Position numbers and translations under genes: made by a program
Shown: positions 1 through 16,936 of the stretch, one piece after another
How positions within the stretch are numbered: position 1 is the stretch's first letter
Layout: the number at the start of each line of letters is the position of its first letter
Notes under the pieces: generated by a model
Database searches by the model: none
The model's input: the letters and a program-made list of their open reading frames with translations, nothing else
Told to the model about the DNA's origin: nothing
Origin: Malurus cyaneus samueli
Lineage: Eukaryota > Chordata > Aves > Passeriformes > Maluridae
Length of the DNA stretch: 64,000 nt
Reading direction: 5' to 3'
Assembly (NCBI GenBank): GCA_009741485.1
Contig: CM019236.1
Coordinates: forward strand, 37,310,471-37,374,470

Positions 1-123
1 AGGCTTCCCATTCGAGTACCCTACACTATTCTGAGTATTATGAGCCTTAAAAACCTCGTTGTCATGAAAGTGAACTTGGTTTGAACTGCCTGCTTAAAGT
101 GCGCTGTCTTTTTGGCCCCTTAG

Positions 124-3892
<3,769 letters not shown>

Positions 3893-4200
3893 TTTGAAGA
3901 CTGAACATTTCAGTACAAGAGGGGATTTAAACTGAATGACCAAACCCATGTTCACATGTGGTAGCCTTGTGTCTTTCAAAACTCAACTTGATTTTTAAAA
4001 CTCTTGAAGTATATTTTACATGTTGGTGACATGCCACTTGTTTAAATTAATGTAAATGTTGGTATGTAAACAGCTTGTAATATTGCTGGCTTTTGACTGC
4101 TTAATCCAATAGATTCTTTGTATTTTTCCTTTTTTTTAAATTGCAATGTGTCCAAAGGTTTACTTTTTAAATAAATACTTAAATTCCACTATGTACAGAT
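3893..4200 (+). other. CTSL: CTSL 3' untranslated region
   Basis: AT-rich, non-coding sequence between the CTSL stop and the poly(A) signal. A T-rich stretch after about 4205 fits the usual downstream element, so cleavage probably falls near 4190-4200. The exact end is inferred. Confidence 0.7.
4170..4175 (+). terminator. CTSL: CTSL polyadenylation signal AATAAA
   Basis: Canonical AATAAA hexamer 278 bases after the CTSL stop, followed about 30 bases later by a T/GT-rich tract (tctttggtctttttttc). Confidence 0.75.
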
Positions 4201-7200
4201 GACTTGGCTCTTTGGTCTTTTTTTCTACTTGGGACTTGTCAGATAGGCATCCTGAATCATACTGTGTGCCTCTTTCCTTTAATCACTAAGATGCGACTCT
4301 ATCTGCAGATGGCTAATAGCTGTTACAAAAAGAAGTGTAGAATTTATGATTAAATTTATTTAATTTTCCCATTTAAAATGGAAAGTGGAGAAATAGCTCT
4401 GGTTCCTTGTGTCTCATAACAAAGATGCTCACTCTTGTCATCTTCTGAGTGCAGCATCTGGTCTTCACTTAGATTTTAAATCTTGTCGGTGTTTTGTTAA
4501 TGGCACCTCAAAGTACCACTCTTTCGTAATTTAAGTAGGTGTGTTCTTTTGAGCATTACAGGATCCAACAGGGCTTGTTTCTGGAGATAATGTAGATGTT
4601 GTCTTCCCCCTGTACCAGGAGAAAATATTGGGATGAGGGGCAAATGTCCCTATGGAAATTGAAGTTGGTCTGCATAGTTACCTGTTACAGTTGCTGTCTG
4701 ACTTAACTGAGGTGACTTGCACTGTGCCCTGCATGACCTTTTCTCTCTGCAGGTATCTGCTGCTGAAAAACGAGTATTAGCTGTTACATACACCTGCTCA
4801 ACTGGGTTTTGGGTACCAGTAGTTCCTGCGGAGGATGGTGAATTGTTAAATACCAAAAACAGTGGCAGAGGGAGGAAGACTTGCCTTGGCTTTTGGGTAT
4901 TGACCTCACTTGTTACTCTTGGGCTGTAGGTGAAGAAGGTATAGCTCTGAAACATAACTAACACCAGTTCAGAGTTTGTGGATCCATAGGTTTTTGTACA
5001 CAGTATCTCTTCAGAATCTGATAGCCATGCACACAAAAGAACACATAGACCACAATTTGTGGAAGATTTAATTTTCTTATTGTTGGTAGTGAAGTCTTTA
5101 GGTTGCCTTTAAAAATTATTTTATTAAAGAGACAAGAAAGATGTGTTATCCATAATAATAATAATAATGAGTTGTTCTTGTGCTACTTGTAGATTAATTC
5201 TTTCAACCTAAATTTCCCAACAAGCTTGGTTCATTGTGTTTTTTAAAGGAAAAACCTCACTCAGCCCAGTGGCTATTTAACAAGCCACAGAGCAGAAATA
5301 CTGGTTAGAATTTAGCTATTAAGTTGACTTGCTAAACCAGATGTGGAGGGTATCCACACTGCTTAGGGAATCTATGCAGGAAATTAATATGGAGCTCTGC
5401 AGGTGGTCTTCTAAGGGCTGATAGTCAGAAGGAAATGGCAATGGTCTGTACATTCAAAATGAGAGGCAAGAGCAAAATGCTGACAGAGATATGACTACAT
5501 AAGCTCCTTATGCAGAAGTTAGTTTTCTTTCTTGCTGCTGGAGTTGGGAGGATACTGAGACCTGTCTTTCTGAACGCATTTTAATCGTGGAAGCTGATTG
5601 GGTTTTCTTTATTATTGCTGGTGAGAACAGTACAAAGCCTGCTGGGACTCGGACTGCTGAAAAAATAGGCTACAGGGAAAGGTGTTTGATTACAAAATCC
5701 AGGGTTAAAAAAAGTTGCTGGGAAAACAGATATAAAATGAAAAGGAAATAACTTTCCAAAGTATATGCACGTGAATGGGCATGTAGCTCACAAAAGAGGC
5801 ATCAGCCTTTGACTTTTTCAGGAAAAATATATGATAAAGCAGCTGTTTGTGTGGATTAAAACTTGCTGACCATTCTGGCTGAACATCCTCCCCAGAGTGG
5901 AATAATAAAGAAAGGGACAGGGTAAGTCAGGTCATGTAGATAATATTTACACAATCTAAAGTAAGAGCTTCACCTAGAATTGCCTTACATGGCACTCTAG
6001 AGACTAAAATTTTTGTGCAAGTTGCAGTTGTTTAACTGTATGAGTTTATGCATAAGTGTTTTCTTAAAAATCTAAAGAACACATTTCAAGAAAGATTCTA
6101 AATCTGGCCATATGATTCCACTGCAATGGCCCTATCTTCTGTAAATCTGTTTTACTTTCCTCAGAAATACTGTAATAAAGTAGCAAATGATTCCATAGTG
6201 GTATATGTCCTGTTGGGGAAAGTGCCTCTGTTCAAATTGTTCCTCTCTGAAGAGGAACATGCATGTGTAGCCACAGCAAACTCCAGAGTAGTTCCCAGAA
6301 GGCTATGAGTAATTAAAGCTCTTGATTTACTGTTCCAGTATTTTCCTTCCAAAGCTTGCTTTGGTTTTATATTCCTGCTGGTAGCTGAAGTGGCATTTTT
6401 TGAGAGATGGTGTTACTTTTACAGATATTAGTGCACATGTATTATGAGTGAAAGATCCTGTCTATACTTCATGTTTAGGCCCTGTGTCAATTGCAGGTAG
6501 TGTTAATGGGGTCTTATATGTATCTAAATGCTCAATGGCAATTCTGTGCGGTGATAAACTTTGCAGTCCTTGTTTGCTAGCATCTTGTGAAAACGTACTT
6601 TTAAATTTGAATTTGGGAAGAAAATAATGTTTTGCATTTGGCTTCCATGTGCTGATGCCTCCTAGACAGGCTCTTCTTGTCCTAAAAATCTCTTGGCAGT
6701 TTCTCTGATCTGCTTCTTGAATATATTTATCAGTCACTGAGCCTGAGTTTTTAGAAATGTTTTTAGAAACCTAGAGTTTTTAGAGCTCTTGAGGCAAGAA
6801 GAGTCATGAAATTAAATGATTTTGCTTACACATGAAGTTCTTATTTTTTGAAGTCTGGTAGATGAATTTAACTGTCGCATGGGAAACTATTTAAGAGCAC
6901 TCAATTTCTCATCCTATCTGTGACTGCTGAGTAGAATGGATTTTGGTGGTTTTTTTTTGTGCACTGGTTTTGTCTTTGCTACTGTTAAATCAATTTCCAA
7001 ACATTAACAGTGAAACAATTAATTTTGTTATTTTGCTGTGCAAGCATGCACTAAAATAATTTTCACAATGCTTTGAAGAACGATGGTAACATAATATTTG
7101 TCATCTCATGCTGTGAAAACCTTTCAGGAAAGGCAAACATGATGAATTATATCAGTAAAGGTTTTCAATGATAAGTGATTCAACTGTTGATCTGTTCTGT

Positions 7201-10080
7201 GTTGATCTGTGTAACAGCACTCAGACAAGGTAGTTCTGAGACAATCAGGACCAGAGGCAAACAGGAACATCCACGACCAAAAACTGAAGTTCGGAGTATC
7301 AGTTATGCAGTATTTGCTCCTTAGTTTATCTTCTTGCTGAATTAACAAATCCTGTCATATTATCTCTCAAGCTTAATGCCAGCTAATCACTTTTCGCATA
7401 TTAGAGACTGCAGTTTCTGGCTATTAGCCAAGGAATACCCTGAAGGCTGTTATAGTGTAACCTGATGTTTCTGCTTTCTCACTCTCTTTGGACTTCATCA
7501 AGATGTGTCACAGAGTGACAGCATATTTTTATTTGCTGTCCATCCAATACTGTTCAGTCTTCTTGCTAGGAAGTCATAGCAGGAAATGTTGACTCAACTA
7601 ATTCACTGTTTTGAAGAAATATTTAAATCAGTAAAGGGAATGTTATTATCTCATTTCCTAATCACAGTTTTATCAAATCACTAGTGAAATTTCAGGTAGT
7701 GGAGGGCCACCTAAAGCATTTGGAAGAAAGACTTGTAAGAAAGGCTACAAACAAAATTTCATTCACAATTCACAAAACTGAACTCAGGTGATACGCAATA
7801 AGTCTTTCCTGAAAACAGACAAGAAGTCCAACTGGAACTTCATTTTGGGGAGGAGGAGGGTTGGCCACATGGTGGAGACCTGATCCATGGATTGATTAGT
7901 TTGGATAGATTAGGAGTCTCAGAAGAAGCCACCTTCATTTGTGTTCAGAGAACTTGACTTTTATTTTTTCTTTTCAAGGTCAGTTGCACGAAGATTTATT
8001 TTCCTGGTCTTAAAATACTTCTGCAACCTTTTCATTTCCATCATGCCTATTTTCTGTTGAATAGCTATCACCTTTGTCCTTGTGCCCAAAGGGGCAAAGA
8101 AAGCATGGAGATGGGCATTTGTAAAATACTTACTGGATTCTTTTTTTACCATGCTTCTTTGTTTTACTCACTGACAGTTCTCACCAGCTCTAGGAGATCC
8201 AAGATCTACCACTCTGTTAGATTTTCCCAATAAAGTGATGCTGGCAAACACATTGTAGGAATAACAACGTTTGTCATCAGGTGTGGTGCTGCAGCTCTGA
8301 CACCTGGTACCTTCTGCAGTCCTGGTTTGGGAAGAAGTGGTCAAAGATGGAGCAGAGTCAGAGTGAGCTATTCCCGTCCCCATAACCTTCAGGAGGCTGT
8401 TCCACTTAAGGGTGGCTTTGTGAGGTTCACTAGGATTATTATCAGAGATTTCAACAAGAAAGAGACGATTTTCCAGCCTTGTAAGTTGGCCAGTTGCATA
8501 GTGACACTTTGGACATTCATCTGGAATCAACTTTGTGTTTGAAATTCTTTGTCTGTGCTATTGTATATTCTTCCAGGGTAAGGATGGCTTAGGTGTGCTC
8601 CCCTGAGGTGCTACTGAGGGCCTTCTGAAGCTATTACAGCTATTAATTACTGCCTCTACTAGGAAAAATTGCAGCGTCAGGAACTGCCATAGAAATATTA
8701 TAAGTTCTAATGAGTAAGTTGTTGGGCTTTTTTAATTACTAGTGAAAGCTTCCTGCACTGTATGCATGCCATGACATAGAACTCTTTAAAATAATGCTGG
8801 GCTGTTAGACATTCAAACTATCTCAGGGTATCTGAGAAGTTGATGCTGGAGTGAGATGTTGAGAACTCCTTGAGGCTGTAGCATGTTTTGGAATGTGCTT
8901 GTTTTTGCTGAAAACCAAAGGTCAAATGAGGCGGCTTCAAAGCTGCCAAGTCAGGTGTTCTTTTCCCACAAAGGAAGTGTACTTCTAAGCATATCTCTGT
9001 AATATATGAGTTTATGATGCTGGTAACAAGGCACAAAAAAACCCTACATATGGCTGCCCACAAAACTCTTAAAACAGTTTGTTGCTATGTCTGCATGTGC
9101 CCATTTTTGTTACATATGTTTATGACACAGCACAATCTTTTACCATGACAGCAATGCCGGAATTGTGAATGCAAGTTCATTGCAATAGCTGTCTTAACAT
9201 TCCTTCTGCTCAGCCATGTTTAGCAGTATTGCTTTTCTCATTCAAGCATGAAGCATAAGCTGTTAGCAGGGCTTTTTGGAACAGGAAATACATGCTGGAA
9301 ACATCAGCTGGTTGTAAAATGGCATTGGCTTTTGGAGATTTACAATAATAGTCTCTTGTAGTTAAAAGACACTTCTGTGTTTATATAGAAATTCCAGTAT
9401 CTTGTGCAAAGGTTAAGAATAAATCCTGCTGCCTTTTTGCCATTTGTTGCTTGCTAGTCACAGGAAGAATTGGAGAGGACCTGTGTTTTCTGATTCAGAG
9501 CTGTTACGAGGTTTGATCAAATTTCTCTCACAATCTAAAAAACTGTTTTAGAAGCAAAGGTGTGGTCAGAGGATGCCCATCGGTAATACTTTTGAAGAGG
9601 CATTACTGTTGCAATATTTTCAGACATTTCAATGAACTTGGTAGCCCCTTTTTGTTAGGAATTCTGCAAACCAAGAGCAAAAGAAACTCCCTCCACACTG
9701 TGTTTTTAATCTAAACTAACACGGAGCAGAGAAGTGGGAGAGGAAGAAGGCCAAAAGCTGCCTGCCAGAGGCCGTGCAACTGATTAGCAGCTGTGGGTGT
9801 GCATTTGAAAGAAGGCTAGACTCTCCCTTTGGCTTTGTTTTCTACCAACATAGCTTCAAAAGAGCTAAAAGTAAACATCCCTGTTCTTCTTCTTTTACGG
9901 AGTTTAAATTTCAGATCTACAGTTGTCTGCATGGCCCTGTCCGCTTATCCTCCCTGCTTTTGTTTGAGCAGTCTCCTTTTTCTCTTCCCGTGGTGGAATA
10001 ATAAATCACGCTGTGTTGTTAAAAGAGGGAGAAAATTGTCCATGCAGGAACAAAACAGGAAACCTGGCAATCAAAAGGGC
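4201..10080. other. Intergenic region, CTSL to 10 kb
   Basis: AT-rich, non-coding by inspection. Apart from a short ATA trinucleotide run near 5152-5168 I see no repeat, splice-bounded exon or RNA gene. A 120-codon minus-strand open frame at 8168-8530 has no recognisable domain and no splice context. Confidence 0.6.
5152..5168. repeat. (ATA)n microsatellite
   Basis: About six perfect ATA/TAA units in the CTSL-FBP2 intergenic region; short and probably of no functional weight. Confidence 0.8.
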
Positions 10081-10099
10081 AAAAGACAGATGGTGTGTC

Positions 10100-10460
10100 A
10101 CCCGGTAGAGTGTCTCAGGGCACACGATGACACGGCCGGTGCTGCGGCAGCTGGGCGTGGAGAGAAGCTGACCTCCTTTTTCGCGGGCATGTGCCGACGG
10201 TGCATCGGAGCGTCAGCCGAATCCATGAGACATTGTGAACGATCGTGCCCGGGCTGGGATTAGGCTGGCCCTGCACATTCAGCCCGAGCACAGCTGACCC
10301 GGTAATTGAGCGGCTGCATTATCTCCTTTGGAGGCGTCCCTTCAAAAGTGATAAAATACTCACCGGGTGATCTGCTCAGCAGCTGACAAGAATTCCTGGG
10401 CCAAACTCCGTTTATCGACGCGGGAGTACATAGCTGTCTGGGCCAACACCCTCTGTAAAC
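10100..10460. promoter_or_regulatory. CpG-rich isolated block, candidate conserved non-coding element
   Basis: This stretch stands out from AT-rich, CpG-poor flanks. It keeps many CpG dinucleotides (cggccggtgctgcgg, ttcgcgggc, ccgacgg, atcggagcg, aacgatcg, tatcgacgcg) and a homeodomain-type TAATTGAG site next to GCGGCTGCATT. Open frames crossing it have no known domain. Retained CpGs in non-coding DNA suggest an unmethylated regulatory element or a small promoter, for example of a non-coding RNA. This is inference; no alignment was possible. Confidence 0.35.
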
Positions 10461-10560
10461 TGGCTCGCCAGACTGCCTTCACTGAGTGCAGTGGTCAGAA
10501 CAGCAAAAGCTGCTACCAGAAAACAGGTTGCTGGGCTCCTGATGAACAGAATCCTGCAAA

Positions 10561-13500
10561 ACCGTGATGCAAATCATTGCATCAGATGAAAGCAACCTCC
10601 TCAGGGCAGACCTCAGTGGAAAATCCTATCTATATGAAGTATTAAAATCAGTTCAGTTGAATCAGATCACATGCTTGGTTTGAGGTTTTTGTTTTTCTGT
10701 TTTCTGAAACCACATCTGTGTTTGCAGAAAGCTAGGAGCAAAAACCAAACGTGTTTTTGGTAGCAATGCACGGGGCTTATGAGCTTGTCCATGACAACAT
10801 AGAACCTGAATGGTAGGGATTATCTCATCAAAAGTTCAGGTGTTCTTTACCTCTGGGTAACTGTGTGCTGATCCTCTATTTCAGTGTTCATTTTATTCTC
10901 TGCTATTCCCAATTTTGGGCCCTGGATGTCTCTGGGAAATAGATACTTTCACCTTTGCAGTCCCACCGAAGTTAATGACTGTCTTTTTTCCTCTTACTAA
11001 ACCTCCTCTTCTCTTTTGCAGGCACCAACCACCCTTTTCTCACAATGAGTCTGTGTAGTATAATCAGTGTAAGCTAAGAGCTCTTTCTCATTCCCTGTCT
11101 CTAATTAGCTGGCATTTTATAAATTAAGAGAACTTTTGCATGACTTATTCAGATATATAAGTTGGCTTTATTAAAAAAACAGCAAAACTCCCTCTGTGTA
11201 TGTTTTGTTGAAAGCAGAATAAAGTATCCACTTTTGATGCAAATGCTCAGAGACACATTTGATCCTGCATTTCAAAGTGCATCTGTGTTTCAGCTGCCTT
11301 GCCTTCTCAGGGATGAGTGATGTTCCCGTGCAGAGTGTCCAGGATCAGCGTCTCACAATGCTGGGCTGGCAGGGCAGCAGCACAGGCAGCCTGGGTGTCA
11401 CGGGACTGGTGGGCAGCCTGCCAGCCCCAACCTGTTCTCTGATCCCCCATCTTGTGATTGCAGTCACAAGGCCACCTCTGCGGCTGGCTGCTCAGACTAA
11501 CTCAGTTTGCAGTCAAAGTAATTTGTGAACAACCATTCATTTGTTAGAGACTGCTGGGGTTTCCGTGTTTTCTCATGTTATTGGAAACCACTAGGTTTAG
11601 GTAATTTGCCTTTATTTTACTTTTTAAATAGGTGAGAAGATTCCCAGTAACTGGAGAGAAGAATTATGTTTGGCTACAAGTTGGGGAACCAGTGCTTTAA
11701 CAACAGCCACATATGGTGTATTCTTGGTACAAGACAAAGAGTGTAGTTTTTGCGTTTTTCTCCAAAAGTAATAGAAAATCCAATGGATGCTGCTTTATTC
11801 ATGTACAATTTTATGCCAAAAAGCTGATTGAATACTGATACAAAGGCACTCATGGACCTAATATTTAGAGGCATGTCTGTTCCTTCACACACTTGGTCTT
11901 TCCATGTATTTTCAATTTTGTATCATATTGATTAATATCTGAGGAATAATATCAGGCATTGCTGACTTCCACATCTGGACGCAGTCAGAGCATCTTCATC
12001 TTGAATGCTGCCTGTTTCTCCCTTGGTGGCAGCTTGTGGTATGTCCCCTTTCACACCACTCCAACCACTAAACAGTCTCTGATTCTTAAAAAAAAAAATA
12101 TCTTACATCTTACTTTCTCAGCAGTCTGAATGCCCTCAGATACCCTGGCAGCTGGCTGTGGAAGGAAGTTGTGGCCCAATGTTGCAAGGGCTTGATAGAT
12201 GGTGTCCCCCACACCCTGCGGTTAGTGTCAGACAGCTCTGGAGAAATGGTCTGAACTAGGGGAACTTTAAAAATCACCCTTGAGCCTTTAAGAAGGACTT
12301 CGTGGAGTGGTGTGGTGCTGGGTTGTTCTACGTGTAGCAGCACACATACTGGTAGGTAGCTGAGGTGGGTCAAAGCAGGGCTCCAGCAAAGAATATCCAC
12401 TGTTCACACGGAATAAAGTTGCTGCTTTCTTAATCTGCATTTGAGGTTTGTATGGGTTGGTTATTCAGAGCAGATATGGATCTGTTTGTACATACCAGCC
12501 ACCCAGCAGCCCACAAACTACGAGTGTCGTAATTTCAGCAGTTGTCTGTCAGAGCAGTGTCCCAGTGCTAGCCCCTCCACTAGCAGGTGCTTCTGGTGCA
12601 AACTGAGGAAAGAAACAAAACGTGGGAAAGATAGCAGCTGGGATTATATCCAGTTTTGGCTGTGAAACCGTACTGAAATGAAGGCAAGTTGGGTGCTCTA
12701 AGGCTCACAGTGAGTGGGGCACTGAATGACTGACTGCAGGTGTATACATGCTGCCAGCAGGAGCACTGATCTTAGCCACCACCCTGGGTATACCCACTGC
12801 AAAACAAACTTGCAGCATTTTCCTGGGAAGTGGTGGTTTTCAGAGGCCCTGTGCTTACTCTGAGCAGTGCTGCATCTCTGTTCCTGCTATATCCTTGCCG
12901 TATCATCTCTGCTGCCCCCTTGGAAACAAGACCAAGTTACCAGTGATCCTTCTGAAGTAGTAGTGGTATTGTTGGCTTACTTAGACTGGCCTCAAATTAC
13001 ACTTGGGTTTAGGTTTCTGATTCGAAAAATGCAATATTTTTCCTCGGTAAATCAGCGGCATCAACATCTATTTGTGTTCCTATATAAAAACCCTTAGAGA
13101 GAATGACTATTTATGTACAAAATGTGTATAAACATATATATATTTGTACATGTACACTGTACATTTTTTCCCGTAGGAAAACTGATCTATTCATTTTCAT
13201 AGCATCATTCAGTAAAAAGTTTTTATTATTACCTAAATCCCTTTTCTTTTCCATTTTCCTCTTCAGTCTCCAGGATTTAACTGTTGCTTGTGTTCTGCTG
13301 TTGATAGTAGAGCTTTGGGAAGCACATGATGAGGAACAGAATAAACAAGTACACGTTGTACTTGCTGACCCTGGGCAGTTGTCACAGCTTTAAGAAGTGT
13401 CAGATAAAGGCCAGCAGAAAGAGTGTTTTGATACCTGAAGCAGCCCTGAAATCACATCCTCACCCCTGGGATAACAATAACTAAGGGTAAATACCCATCC

Positions 13501-14014
13501 TGAATTATCTTCTGTCTGCTTTTATTCAGCCTGCCTTTTCTTTATGAATAATAGAACACAGTTGTAAGTTAAAAAATAATTGTTGGATTTTCCTGGCAGA
13601 AGTATTTTTAACTCCTCTCTATGTCCTAATGTAATTCACAGAGTGTTCTTAGTAAAGCCTTGTACCAGAACATCTGGGGGTGTGGATCAGGAGTGGAAAT
13701 GAGATGAGGGTACAGAAATTGCTTACACCAGGGAGGTCCCCTAAAAAAAAGTTCATATAGTTACACAGAAGCACTATAAAGATGTCTAATACTTAGTGAC
13801 CTAAAGCTCATTTTTCACATCCTTATCACTTAATGTAATCAGACATTTCTTTTAACCGCTAATTTTTGCTCTCATTGCTAGTTTCACAGCTAATTTCTGA
13901 TGTCCTTAGCCAGTGTCAAGTCTGAAATCAAACACCAGTGTGCACCAGCAGGATGGATGGCTGCAGAAGCCTGGAAGTGTCCAAATCACCAAATGGGTGG
14001 TAATGGTGGTGACC
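10561..14014. other. Intergenic region between the CpG-rich block and the CR1 element
   Basis: No gene, RNA or repeat recognised. The open frames here (for example 11259-11528 + and 12110-12400 -) lack known domains and splice-site context. Confidence 0.55.
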
Positions 14015-15995
14015 CATCCAGATGGGTCTTGAATGTCTCCAGGAAGGGAGACTCCAGGGCAGCCTGTTCCAGATGTGAGGAAAATGTAAAGGAATTCTTG
14101 CTTATGTTGAGGTGGAACTGTTTGTGTATTACTTTTGTGTATTATTGCTCCTTGTCCTGTGGCTGGGCAGCACTGAAAAGAGACAGGCATCATCTTCCTG
14201 GCACCCACTTTGAGATATTTGTATGCATTAATGAGATTAATGAGAATAATAAGATCCTCTCTCAGTCTTCTCCAGACTAAACAGGCCCAGTTCATGCAGT
14301 CTCTCCTCATAAGAGAGATGCTCCAGACCCCAAATCATCCTTGTGGCACTCCACTGGACTCTCCTCAGTAGCTCCTTGTGCTGAGGAGCCCAGCACTGGA
14401 CACAGCTGTCCAGATGTGCCTCACCAGGGCCGAGCAGAGGGGCAGATCACCCACCTTGACCTGCTGGCCACGCTCTTCCCGATGCAGCCCGGGATGCCAT
14501 GGACCCTCCTGGCCATTCGGGCACTGCCACTCACGGACAGTTCGTGACCCATGGAGCTTCCCAGCTCCTTCTCCACAGATCGGCTCTGCAGGAGCTCAGC
14601 CCCAGCCCGTGCTGGCCTTGGGGCTGTTCCTGCTCAGCTGCAGGACCCCACACCTGCCCTTGTTGAACTCACTGGGTTTCTCTCTGCCCAGCTCTCCGGC
14701 CTGTCAAGGTCCCATGGAATGGCAGCAGAGTCTTCAGGGGGATCAGCCACACCCCCAGTTCAGTGTCACCAGCAGAGTTGCTGAGGGTTCGTTCTGTCCC
14801 TCTGGGCCATTGATAACCAAGCTGAACGAGACTGGTCCCAGTATTGATCCCTGGGAATGCCACTGCCTGCAGGCCTCCAGCTGGATTCTGCTCTGCTGAT
14901 CCCTCTGAGCTCTGCCCTTCGGCCAGTTCTCGATCCACCCCACTGTCCATTCATCTGACCCACATTTCCTGAGCTCGCCTGTGAGGCTGTTACAGGAGAC
15001 AGTGACAAAAGAGACAACATCCACTGTTCTCCTCTCACTGACCCATCCTGCCATGACATCAAAGAAGCCCATCAGATTGGTAAAGTACCATTTCCCCTTG
15101 GTGAATCCATGCTGACCAGTTCCAATGACCTTATTGTCTTCTACATGCCTGGCCATGACCATCAGAACGAGCTGTTCCATTCCCTTTTCAGGTATGGAGA
15201 TGAGGCTGCTTGGACATATTTTCCCAGGTCCTCCTTCTTGTCCTTTTTGAAGATGGCAGTGACACCAGCTTTCCTCCAGTCATTGCACTCCTCCCCTACT
15301 CTCCATGATTTTACACAGATAATGGAGGTTGGCTTAACAACATCTCCCATCAGAGCCCATGGATTTATGGGTGTTAACTGTGTCCAACTGATCTCTAACA
15401 CAGAGGGTTCTCTGTGACCAGGGAGAAGCCTTCCTTTCTCCAGGCTTTCTCTCTTTTCTCCAGGGTCTGGAACTCATGAGGGCTGGCCTCACCAATAAAG
15501 ACTGAGACAGAGAAGGCATTCAGTAATTCTGCCTTCTCTGTGTCTTCCATCACCAGGATACTCACTTGATTCAGCAGTGGCCCCACATTTTCCTTAATCT
15601 TCCTTTTCCCGCTGATGTGCTTGTACAGAAACCCTTTCAGTTGCCTTTGAAATCCCTTGCCAGATTCAATTCCAAGTGGGCCTTGGTCTTCCTTGTCTCA
15701 TCCCTGAATGCTCCAATGATGTTCCTATAGTCCGTGTGCAGGGCCTGGCTCTTTTTCCACATCCTATAAATTTCTTTCTAGAAGCTCCCTTCTGATCCAT
15801 GCAGATCTCCTTTGCCTGACTTCCTGCCTGTAAGGCTACACTGATCTTGAGGCTGGAGAAAGTGATATTTGGATACTGATATCCAGCTCCCTTAGACCTC
15901 CTTGTCTTCTAGAGCCCCATCCCATGGGATTCCTGTAAGCAGGTCTTTGAAGAAGCCAAAGGTGGCTCTCAGGAAGCTCATGCAGGATCCTGAGT
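14015..15995 (-). mobile_element. CR1 LINE retrotransposon, reverse orientation, decayed
   Basis: About 2 kb reading, on the minus strand, like the 3' half of an avian CR1 non-LTR retrotransposon. Minus-strand frames at 15162-15401 and 14743-15180 carry reverse-transcriptase fragments such as IFKKDKKED, GQHGFTKGK and DEWTVGWIENWPKGRAQR. The low-coordinate part carries the familiar CR1 3' segment (for example ggagactccagggcagcctgt and ccagactaaacaggcccag on the + strand). The frame shifts and stops repeatedly. Where the family has its catalytic Ala-Asp-Asp the local frame reads Leu-Val-Thr, so it is inactive. The extreme 3' tail seems missing at about 14.0 kb, and the 5' end is truncated near 16.0 kb, as is usual for CR1. 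Confidence 0.9.
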
Positions 15996-16319
15996 CCCTA
16001 AGGTTTATGTCTCAAACAGCAATAGCCAGATAGTTGTGGAGCCAACCAAGGATTGTTGATAACAACAAGCAGTGATTGTAGGTAACACGCACTGTTAGAA
16101 AGGGCAGGGTGTGGCCGGTGAAGGTGGCCATACAGAAATAGGGCAGCACTTTTCCAGGGCAAACATCCTTGTAGCTATTGGAGATAAGGACAATAAAGTG
16201 CAAGCATGGGAATGTGGCTGAGAATGGGGCAATGGACTGTAGGGGGAGATCAAGACCATTCAAGATGCCCAAAGCGCTTTGATCCATTTCCAGAAAGGTC
16301 TGAAAGAACAGACTGTGCA

Positions 16320-16640
16320 TGAAAACTGATTTGCATAGAAAATGAGAAAGTTAAATCCATGGCAGGGGAAAAAAAGGTATCCTCACAAAGCCCAGGCACA
16401 TGTGCACCCTCAGGTCCCTGGACTCCCCGACAGCTGGATCCGTGCTGGAGCCAGGACCCTGTCTCTGTGTGTCCCTCTTGCTATCCCTCCCAATCTTAGA
16501 TTCAACTCTCTCTGTCTCTCTTTCTTTCCCTCTCTTTCTCCCTTACTCTCTCTCCCCTTTTACCCTACCCTTTATTCAAAACCCACTGCCGTGTGTTTAT
16601 TGTAGGGGATCAGGGACTAATTTGTATGAATTCTCATGCC
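16320..16640. mobile_element. Possible LTR fragment with long pyrimidine tract
   Basis: Directly left of this block the CR1 ends. The block has a GC-rich stretch (ctggactccccgacagctgg), then a CT tract at about 16495-16560, then ccctttattcaaaaccc and gtgtgtttattgtagggg. That arrangement resembles LTRs of passerine endogenous retroviruses as I remember them. Neither terminal TG/CA nor a target duplication is clear. It could also be a simple CT-rich repeat. Confidence 0.4.
16497..16562. repeat. CT-rich pyrimidine tract
   Basis: A run of almost pure pyrimidines (ctctctctgtctctctttc and onward) of about 65 bases; low complexity regardless of whether it belongs to an LTR. Confidence 0.8.
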
Positions 16641-16930
16641 AAGTGTAGAATATACTAAAAAAACTTCATAAGCTTCTGAGGACCATCTGACTTCTGTCGT
16701 TCCCTTTGACCACAAGTATCTACAAAACTTAGGTGCTCCCTTCCCTTTAAAGACAGGACACCACAGTAGCTAGATACAACATGATAAAAGGGCAAGCTTC
16801 AATTTTAAATGAAAACTTTTCAAAGTAGGAGAAAATGGAGCTAAGACAGTGTCTTTGTCTCCTCTGCTGTTGCACAGGACAATGGATCAACAGAATAGGC
16901 ATGATTTGGGTGTCACATACATAGCATTGA

Positions 16931-16936
16931 TTTATT
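16931..16936 (-). terminator. FBP2: Candidate FBP2 poly(A) signal
   Basis: Reads AATAAA on the minus strand, 580 bases beyond the FBP2 stop. It is the nearest canonical hexamer I noticed downstream, so the 3' UTR would be about 0.6 kb. Usage is not shown by sequence alone. Confidence 0.35.

Noticed and set aside
8168..8530. 120-codon minus-strand open frame between CTSL and FBP2
   Set aside because: No recognisable domain, no splice-site context and no neighbour supporting a gene; treated as chance.
9829..10263. 144-codon plus-strand frame across the CpG-rich block
   Set aside because: The translation is low-information and the reading frame has no known domain. The CpG content is better explained by a regulatory element.
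14378..14899. 173-codon plus-strand open frame
   Set aside because: It is the antisense of the CR1 element; the recognisable reverse-transcriptase fragments are on the other strand.
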